Shown: piece after piece, positions 59,361 to 64,000 of the stretch
How positions within the stretch are numbered: the first letter of the stretch is position 1
How the letters are laid out: each line of letters starts with the position of its first letter
Source: Streptomyces coeruleorubidus
Lineage (GTDB): Bacteria; Actinomycetota; Actinomycetes; Streptomycetales; Streptomycetaceae
DNA: 64,000 nt
Direction: 5' to 3'
Assembly: GCF_028885415.1 (NCBI RefSeq)
Contig: NZ_CP118527.1
Span: 5,332,001 to 5,396,000 of the forward strand
Program-made: the position numbers and the translations under genes
Notes under the pieces: model-generated
The model's database searches: none
Told to the model about the DNA's origin: nothing
Seen by the model: only the letters and a program-made list of their open reading frames with translations

Positions 59361-60214
59361 AGGCCAAGACCGTGCTTCCGGCTGTCGCGATGACGGCCGT
59401 GTCGATGGTGCTCACCCTCGCGGTGGTCATGATGTGGCTGGGTGCGGCGGTGCCTTGGCCGGTCGCTCTGGTCGTCGGTCTCGGTATCGACGGTGGATGG
59501 CTGGCCACCCTCGCCTACGAACGCCGCCTGGCCGCGCAGGGCGACCACAACCGCGCCGTAACGGCGGTCGGCTGGTCCTTCGGTGTCCTGGCCGCTGGCG
59601 TCCTGGTCGTCCATGCCCTCACTGCTGAGCATTCCGCCGGGGCGTGGCTGGCTGTGGCGTGGCTGCCGATCGCGGCCAAGGCCCTGTGGCTCGTGCACAG
59701 CCTCTGGGAGCGTACGGCGCTCACTCCGCTCGCGCTGGACGCGATCCGGGGAATCCAGCAGGAGGCGCGCGACGAAGCGGCCGTGGCCCGTGCCCGGCTG
59801 CGGGCGGAAGCGGCGACGGAGGAGACGCGGCTGACGGCCGTGACGGAAGCCGGGGCCCGCGTCGCACGCGTCCAAGCCGAGACGGCGCAGACCCTCGCGG
59901 GGGCGTGGTCGACGCTGGAGACGGCACGCAAGGGCGAGGAGACGGGCAGGGCGCTGACCAGCGTGACGAGCCCCGTCACGCCCGGCGTCACGCCCCGTTG
60001 GGAGCTCCCTGTGTGGGGACCGACCGATCCGGTGCCGGCGCTGGAGACGGGGGCGCCCGCGCTGTCGGATGACGCGCTGGACACGCTGGTTCACGACATC
60101 CGGCACAGCCAGACGCCGCCCCTGTCATACCGCGACATGGCCGCCCGCTTCCGCGCCGCCGGCCACTCCGCCTCTGAGGTCCGGTTGCGGGCCGCGTGGA
60201 AGCGGGTCGCCTGA
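59357..60214 (+). CDS. DUF2637/Spd-like plasmid-spread membrane protein
   Basis: 285 residues from GTG 59357. Four membrane helices (VLPAVAMTAVSMVLTLAVVM; PWPVALVVGLGIDGGWLATL; FGVLAAGVLVVHALTAEHSA; LAVAWLPIAAKALWLVHSLW), then a coiled-coil arm (EARDEAAVARARLRAEAATE) and a C-terminal small DNA-binding-like helix pair (YRDMAARFRAAGHSASEVRL). Spd proteins help spread the element along the mycelium. Confidence 0.85.
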   Translation: MKAKTVLPAVAMTAVSMVLTLAVVMMWLGAAVPWPVALVVGLGIDGGWLATLAYERRLAAQGDHNRAVTAVGWSFGVLAAGVLVVHALTAEHSAGAWLAVAWLPIAAKALWLVHSLWERTALTPLALDAIRGIQQEARDEAAVARARLRAEAATEETRLTAVTEAGARVARVQAETAQTLAGAWSTLETARKGEETGRALTSVTSPVTPGVTPRWELPVWGPTDPVPALETGAPALSDDALDTLVHDIRHSQTPPLSYRDMAARFRAAGHSASEVRLRAAWKRVA

Positions 60215-60561
60215 TGGCTGCGCTGCCGGTCTATCGGTGGCGCCTGGCTCCGGACGGCTACGCCACCCGCCGCCAACTCCGTGCCCGGGGCTTACGGCCC
60301 GGCGGTCAGGGCGTGGCCGCGCAGCTCGAACGGCCGCGCCGCCGCCGGGGGCCGCTGGTCGCCTACCTCTACCGCGTCGACCTCGCCAAGCCGGTCCGGC
60401 CGATGACGCCGGGCCGGTGGGCGGCACTCGCTAAGGCGAACGCCGCCCGCCGCCTCTGCCCGCAGTGCCGGCGCGATGCGGGCTACGTCATCCCCGCCTC
60501 GCTCGGGGCCTGCGTGCCCTGCGCCTACCCCACCCCCGCCGACTCTCCGAGGAGCGTCTGA
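60214..60561 (+). CDS. RRQRL-motif zinc-binding protein
   Basis: 115 residues from ATG 60214 (TGATG coupling). Basic N-terminal arm GYATRRQLRARGLRPGGQGV (here RRQLR) and a zinc ribbon CPQCRRDAGYVIPASLGACVPC. Typical AICE backbone gene of unknown role; the basic motif suggests nucleic-acid contact. Confidence 0.82.
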   Translation: MAALPVYRWRLAPDGYATRRQLRARGLRPGGQGVAAQLERPRRRRGPLVAYLYRVDLAKPVRPMTPGRWAALAKANAARRLCPQCRRDAGYVIPASLGACVPCAYPTPADSPRSV

Positions 60562-60563
60562 CC

Positions 60564-60881
60564 ATGCGCAACGCCGACATCCGCCGCCTGGACAGAGAGA
60601 TTCAGGCGACCACGAAGAAGCTCGAAGCAGTCCGCCGGGGTGAATGGTGGCCGCTGAACGGCAGCGAGCGCCGGGCCATGGCCCGCTCCCTGGCCGTCGG
60701 TGGCTACAAGGTGGCCCGGGGCCGCAGCGCAGGCCGTGAAGAGCAGCGCATGGAAGCCACCGGCAACTCTGCCGAGATCCGGCTGAACGCGGAGCTGACC
60801 GCCCTGCACGGTGAGCGGCAGAGGCTCATCACTGAGGCCGCCCGCGCCAAGGCCAAGAAGAAGTCGTCCGGCTGGTTCTGA
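60564..60881 (+). CDS. small basic AICE protein
   Basis: 105 residues from ATG 60564 after CGAGGAGCG. Helical/coiled (RNADIRRLDREIQATTKKLE; AEIRLNAELTALHGERQRLI) with a lysine-rich end AKAKKKSSGWF. Unrecognised; located between the zinc protein and Tra. Confidence 0.72.
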   Translation: MRNADIRRLDREIQATTKKLEAVRRGEWWPLNGSERRAMARSLAVGGYKVARGRSAGREEQRMEATGNSAEIRLNAELTALHGERQRLITEAARAKAKKKSSGWF

Positions 60882-60982
60882 CCAGCCATCGCCCCGGGGT
60901 GGCCGCTCTTTCCACGGACCCGGCCACCCCGGCTCTCTCCCTTACTCGCGCCCCTGTGGGGGCAGTCAGGAGAACTTCCAGC

Positions 60983-63304
60983 ATGTCTGAGAACGTCGTC
61001 CACCTCCACAAGCACACCGCCCACCCGACCTCCGACACGGCCCCCACCGTGCTCACGGTCGTGCCGGACGCGCCGCCCGCGCGGCCCGTGCCGCTGTGGG
61101 TGCGCTCCGGCCGTGCCATCAAGACCGGCGTCACCCACGAGAAGACCCGCGCGACGGTCCGGGCGGCGGCCCGGCACAGCCTCTACACGTTCAACGGCGG
61201 TCGGATCGTGGCCCGTCGCGCGTGGGACGGCCGTACCGGGTCCCGGTACGAGCGGATGATCCGGGCGGCGGAAGCCGCGGGAAACCTGGAGGCGGCCGAA
61301 GAGTGGGAGGAGCGGTTGCAGCGCTTCCGCGCCGCCCGCCACCACCGCCGCATGGACCTGCTCCACTCGCCGGTGGAGGCCGCCAAGGGCGTGGCCGTCG
61401 GCGCGGGCATGAGCATCGGTGTCCTGGTCGCCCTCGGCGTCGTCATGGCCATCAACACCGGCCACGTCGGCGATGTCATCACCCCGCTGTCGGCGACCAT
61501 CGACTTCATCGCCCTGCTCATCCGGATCGTGCAGGTGGTGTGGGGTCCGGCGCTCACGATCGGCCCGTTCCTGGCCCTGCTGGCGCTGTGGTCGGTCGGC
61601 CGCAAGCAGCACGCCGCCCCCGCCTGGGCCTTGCCCGCCAACGTCCGGGGCAGCGAGGGTGAGCCGATCACCCCGTCCATCGTGGTCAAGGCCCTGCGTG
61701 ACCTCGGAGTGCCCGCCTTGGCGCGGGCCATCAAGGAGATGGGCGACGCCGGCGCGTCCATGCTCGGGCCGATCCGGATCGCCGGATGCGGCGTGGAAGT
61801 CGACGTGACCCTTCCCTCCGGGGTGGCCACGAACGAGGTGCAGAACAAGCGCCGCAAGCTCGCCGAGAACCTCACCCGGCACGAACACGAGGTGTTCATC
61901 ACCATCCCCGAGGCCGCGCGGACGGTGCGGCTGTGGATCGCCGACTCGGGGGCGCTGGACGAGCCGATCGGCCCGTCCCCGCTGGTCACCGACGAGACGC
62001 TGACCGCGAACTACAAGACCGGTCGGGCCCCGTGGGGCCAGGACCTGCGCGGGGACGCGGCTGAGCTGAGCGTGTATCAGCGTCACCTGTTGGTCACGGG
62101 CCTGTCCAACCAGGGCAAGACCGCCGCCCTGCGGGCGCTCGCCCTGTGGTTGGCGCTGGACCGTACGGTGCAGTTCTGGATTGCCGACCTGAAGGGTGTC
62201 GGCGACTGGGCACCGTTCGACGGCATCGCGAAGGTCCTGATCGAGGGGCCCTCGGACAGCCACTGCATTCAGGCGACCGAGATGGTTGAGGACGCGGTGG
62301 AGGAGATGAACCGGCGGATCGAGGCGGTTCGCAAGGACCCGTCCCTCGTGTTCCCGCCGCTAGGCGGCCCCCACCTCTCGCCAAAGAACGCGGGGCCGCC
62401 CTTGCCAGCCAGCACCATCAAGGAACTGGAGATACCCAGCATGACGCAACCCACCATCGCCCCGCGAGCCTTACCGGCGGGAGCTCCCGCCGCGAGCGGG
62501 ATGCGGTTCTACCTGACCACCCACAAACGGCACTGGGTCAAGCTCACCGACGTGCCGCTGTTCCTGAAGTCCGAGCACTTCGCCGCCGCAGCCAAGCTGT
62601 ACCCCGCCCGCGGCCGGTACGCGGTCGACTCCGGCGGCTTCTCGGAACTCCAGCGTCACGGATGCTGGACGCGCAGCCCACGCCAGTACGTGGACGACCT
62701 GCGCCGCATCTGGGAACACGTCGGCCCCTACGACTGGGCCGCCGGTCAGGACTGGATGTGTGAAGACCTCATCATCCACGGCGGCACAGCGGGCCCCCTC
62801 ACCTTCGTCGGGACCAAGCTGAGCGTGCCGGAGCACCAGCGCCGCACCGTGCACAACTTCCTGGACCTGCGCTCCCTTGCCCCGACCCTGCGCATCATCC
62901 CCACCCTTCAGGGCCGCACCGTGGCCGAGTACCACGCGTGCGCGGACCTGTACGAAAGCTACGGCGTCAACCTGCGCCGCGAACCCACCGTCGGGCTGGG
63001 CTCCGTGTGCCGGCTGCAGTCCACCAAACAAGGGGCGGCGATCGTCACCGCGATGGCCGCCCGCGGCTACCGGCTGCACGGCTTCGGGTTCAAGATCCTC
63101 GGTCTGGAACGGGTCGGACACCTGCTTGCCTCCGCGGACTCCGCGGCCTGGAGCTACCACGCCCGCAAGCGGCCACCGCTGCCCGGCCACACCCACAAGA
63201 ACTGCGCCAACTGTCTCGACTACGCCCTCAACTGGCGCCGCCGGGTCCTGGCTGCCATCCCCACCTACCACCAGACGCTGCTGACCGACGGGAGTGCGGC
63301 ATGA
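60983..63304 (+). CDS. Tra (FtsK/SpoIIIE-like) DNA translocase, C-terminally truncated and open into the next gene
   Basis: ATG 60983 after AGGAGAAC. Residues ~130-205 hold two membrane helices (GMSIGVLVALGVVMAINTGH; ALTIGPFLALLALWSVGRKQ). A winged/OB-like segment follows, then Walker A G373LSNQGKT380. Sequence similarity stops at about residue 458 (SLVFPPLGG), only ~75 residues after Walker A: Walker B, sensor and the C-terminal DNA-recognition part are missing. The frame has no stop and continues through 27 unrelated residues into the transglycosylase-like gene. Double-strand DNA transfer function is probably lost. The true Tra end is about 62358. Confidence 0.75.
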   Translation: MSENVVHLHKHTAHPTSDTAPTVLTVVPDAPPARPVPLWVRSGRAIKTGVTHEKTRATVRAAARHSLYTFNGGRIVARRAWDGRTGSRYERMIRAAEAAGNLEAAEEWEERLQRFRAARHHRRMDLLHSPVEAAKGVAVGAGMSIGVLVALGVVMAINTGHVGDVITPLSATIDFIALLIRIVQVVWGPALTIGPFLALLALWSVGRKQHAAPAWALPANVRGSEGEPITPSIVVKALRDLGVPALARAIKEMGDAGASMLGPIRIAGCGVEVDVTLPSGVATNEVQNKRRKLAENLTRHEHEVFITIPEAARTVRLWIADSGALDEPIGPSPLVTDETLTANYKTGRAPWGQDLRGDAAELSVYQRHLLVTGLSNQGKTAALRALALWLALDRTVQFWIADLKGVGDWAPFDGIAKVLIEGPSDSHCIQATEMVEDAVEEMNRRIEAVRKDPSLVFPPLGGPHLSPKNAGPPLPASTIKELEIPSMTQPTIAPRALPAGAPAASGMRFYLTTHKRHWVKLTDVPLFLKSEHFAAAAKLYPARGRYAVDSGGFSELQRHGCWTRSPRQYVDDLRRIWEHVGPYDWAAGQDWMCEDLIIHGGTAGPLTFVGTKLSVPEHQRRTVHNFLDLRSLAPTLRIIPTLQGRTVAEYHACADLYESYGVNLRREPTVGLGSVCRLQSTKQGAAIVTAMAARGYRLHGFGFKILGLERVGHLLASADSAAWSYHARKRPPLPGHTHKNCANCLDYALNWRRRVLAAIPTYHQTLLTDGSAA
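62441..63304 (+). CDS. queuine tRNA-ribosyltransferase-like protein (DUF7221)
   Basis: 287 residues counted from ATG 62441 (GGAG 10 bp upstream). TIM-barrel transglycosylase hints: Asp63 in GRYAVDSGGFSELQRHG, like the catalytic DSGGFQ of TGT, QDWMCED, RIIPTLQGRTVAEYHACADL, VGLGSVCRLQ near the place of the TGT GLAVGE motif, and a terminal CANCLDYALNWRR with CxxC. True TGT swaps guanine for a 7-deazaguanine in tRNA; relatives (DpdA) act on DNA. Encoded within AICEs; substrate unknown. Confidence 0.75.
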   Translation: MTQPTIAPRALPAGAPAASGMRFYLTTHKRHWVKLTDVPLFLKSEHFAAAAKLYPARGRYAVDSGGFSELQRHGCWTRSPRQYVDDLRRIWEHVGPYDWAAGQDWMCEDLIIHGGTAGPLTFVGTKLSVPEHQRRTVHNFLDLRSLAPTLRIIPTLQGRTVAEYHACADLYESYGVNLRREPTVGLGSVCRLQSTKQGAAIVTAMAARGYRLHGFGFKILGLERVGHLLASADSAAWSYHARKRPPLPGHTHKNCANCLDYALNWRRRVLAAIPTYHQTLLTDGSAA

Positions 63305-64000
63305 GCGAGACGCCCTACCCCCAGCACACCGCGCTGAGCCTCGCCGCTTCCGGCGTGCCGGTGCTGCCCCTGCGGCGGGGCAAGGTTCCGTTCGGTAACT
63401 GCCCTACCTGCGCGGGCAACGCGTGCGGGGGCCGGCCAAACATGAAGACCCCGGGGCCCTGCCGGTGCCCTGGCGTCTGCCACGCGTGGGCCGCCGCCAC
63501 CACCGACCCGGCAGTCATCGTCTCGCCCCCGTGGGCGGCGGCGTGGCGGCGGTCCGTCTGCGTCGCCTACCACCCCGGCGCCGCCGGGCTGACCGTCGTG
63601 GACCTGGACAACGCGGACGCCATCGCGTGGGCCCGTACCGTCCTGCCGGCCACGCGCACGGTGGCGACGACGCGCGGTGAGCACTGGATCTATCGGGGCG
63701 CCATGACTTCACACAACGCGGTCCGGCCCGGTGTCGACGTCAAGTCGTCCATGTCCTACGCCCGCTACCTGGGGCCCGGCACCGGCCACATGGTCGACCT
63801 ACCGGACGCCGTGCGCGCCCTCGCGGTGAAGAAGCCTTCCCCCGTCCGGCCGGCGCCGCATGTCGGCACCCTGCCCGCAGGGTCCGGGGAGTGCCCGCAC
63901 CGCACGCCCGCTTACCTGGAACGCGGCATCGCAATGGCCGAACAGCGCATCACCAAGGCGCGCAGCGCAATCCACGCGACCGTGTACCGGACGTTCCTCG
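63301..64000 (+). CDS. bifunctional DNA primase/polymerase (AICE replication), 3' end beyond window
   Basis: First 233 residues visible; ATG 63301 overlaps the previous stop. Prim-pol domain: ALSLAASGVPVLPLRRGKVP, a Cys-rich insertion CPTCAGNACGG...GPCRCPGVCHAW, metal-binding DLDNAD in GLTVVDLDNADAIAW, then TTRGEHWIYRG and GVDVKSS. Replaces RepSA in one AICE branch and supports rolling-circle-independent replication of the excised form. No stop before the window edge. Confidence 0.88.
   Translation, partial: MSETPYPQHTALSLAASGVPVLPLRRGKVPFGNCPTCAGNACGGRPNMKTPGPCRCPGVCHAWAAATTDPAVIVSPPWAAAWRRSVCVAYHPGAAGLTVVDLDNADAIAWARTVLPATRTVATTRGEHWIYRGAMTSHNAVRPGVDVKSSMSYARYLGPGTGHMVDLPDAVRALAVKKPSPVRPAPHVGTLPAGSGECPHRTPAYLERGIAMAEQRITKARSAIHATVYRTFL

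Larger units (their letters stand above)
51631..64000. mobile_element. AICE (actinomycete integrative conjugative element), right end outside window
   Basis: Bounded on the left by the tRNA-Pro 3' half. Contains cargo (51.9-56.4 kb), XRE-TPR and GntR regulators, DUF6284, Spd-like DUF2637, RRQRL zinc protein, Tra, a transglycosylase-like protein and a primase-polymerase in the standard AICE order. Xis, Int and the reconstituted tRNA-Pro are expected beyond 64000. Local GC and codon use drop in the cargo part. Tra is damaged, so transfer is doubtful. Confidence 0.85.

Noticed and set aside
1..64000. CRISPR arrays, rRNA genes, complete tRNA genes, IS elements
   Set aside because: No regularly spaced repeats with spacers, no rRNA sequence, only two tRNA 3' halves, and no transposase or IS inverted repeats seen.

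Overview
The window is high-GC actinobacterial DNA, almost certainly from a Streptomyces chromosome. GC-rich third codon positions, GTG/TTG starts, ATGA-overlapping operons and the gene order purA / PASTA-less Ser-Thr kinase / SLATT protein / ybaB-recR / DUF5063 / ask-asd / SigE-like sigma factor all fit that genus. The species cannot be named from the sequence.

Layout. (1) 1-5.3 kb: end of a membrane acyltransferase, then two tandem paralogous DesK/NarL-type two-component systems. (2) 5.4-11.3 kb: cytochrome P450, a Uma2-type nuclease-fold protein, an ABC exporter divergent from a MarR/GbsR-type repressor across a 39-bp palindromic operator, and a degenerate diacylglycerol-kinase-fold protein. 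(3) 11.3-23.8 kb: purA with a leader hairpin and a clear terminator, a GntR regulator with a class III aminotransferase, a DJ-1/PfpI-MarR operon, a membrane Ser/Thr kinase, a Tat-type M28 peptidase, a SLATT protein, and ybaB-recR-DUF5063. (4) 23.8-42.4 kb: a second Uma2 paralogue, PhzF, an OmpR-type two-component pair, the aspartate-pathway genes ask and asd, an ECF sigma factor with its membrane partner, SURF1, a methyltransferase, an S9 peptidase, a TrkA-N ion-channel-like protein, a YraQ-type permease with its TIGR03943 partner, and an orphan Pycsar-type membrane effector. Two copies of a dispersed ~65-bp repeat and two tandem-repeat arrays lie between genes here.

(5) 42.4-51.7 kb is an accessory, scarred zone: small Streptomyces-specific genes, a gene-gene fusion junction (ASCH / secreted protein), fragments, and a PadR operon ending exactly in the 3' half of a tRNA-Ser(TGA), which marks an old integration site. 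A GlxA-type regulator and a dienelactone hydrolase follow, then a 5'-truncated excisionase and an intact tyrosine integrase next to the 3' half of a tRNA-Pro(CGG) with its terminator.

(6) 51.6 kb to the window end is an actinomycete integrative and conjugative element (AICE) abutting that tRNA-Pro site. Its cargo end carries a low-GC membrane alpha/beta-hydrolase, an HTH-sulfatase-modifying-factor-like protein with a C-terminal frameshift, and an HTH-ImmA/IrrE pair behind a palindromic operator. Its backbone carries a TPR-type XRE regulator, a KorSA-like GntR repressor with repeated operators, DUF6284, a Spd-like DUF2637 protein, an RRQRL zinc protein, a Tra (FtsK-like) translocase, a queuine-transglycosylase-like protein (DUF7221) and a primase-polymerase running off the edge. 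Tra lacks everything downstream of Walker A, and its frame runs without a stop into the transglycosylase-like gene. The element is therefore probably not self-transmissible. The integrase remnant beside it suggests two elements stacked at the same tRNA-Pro.
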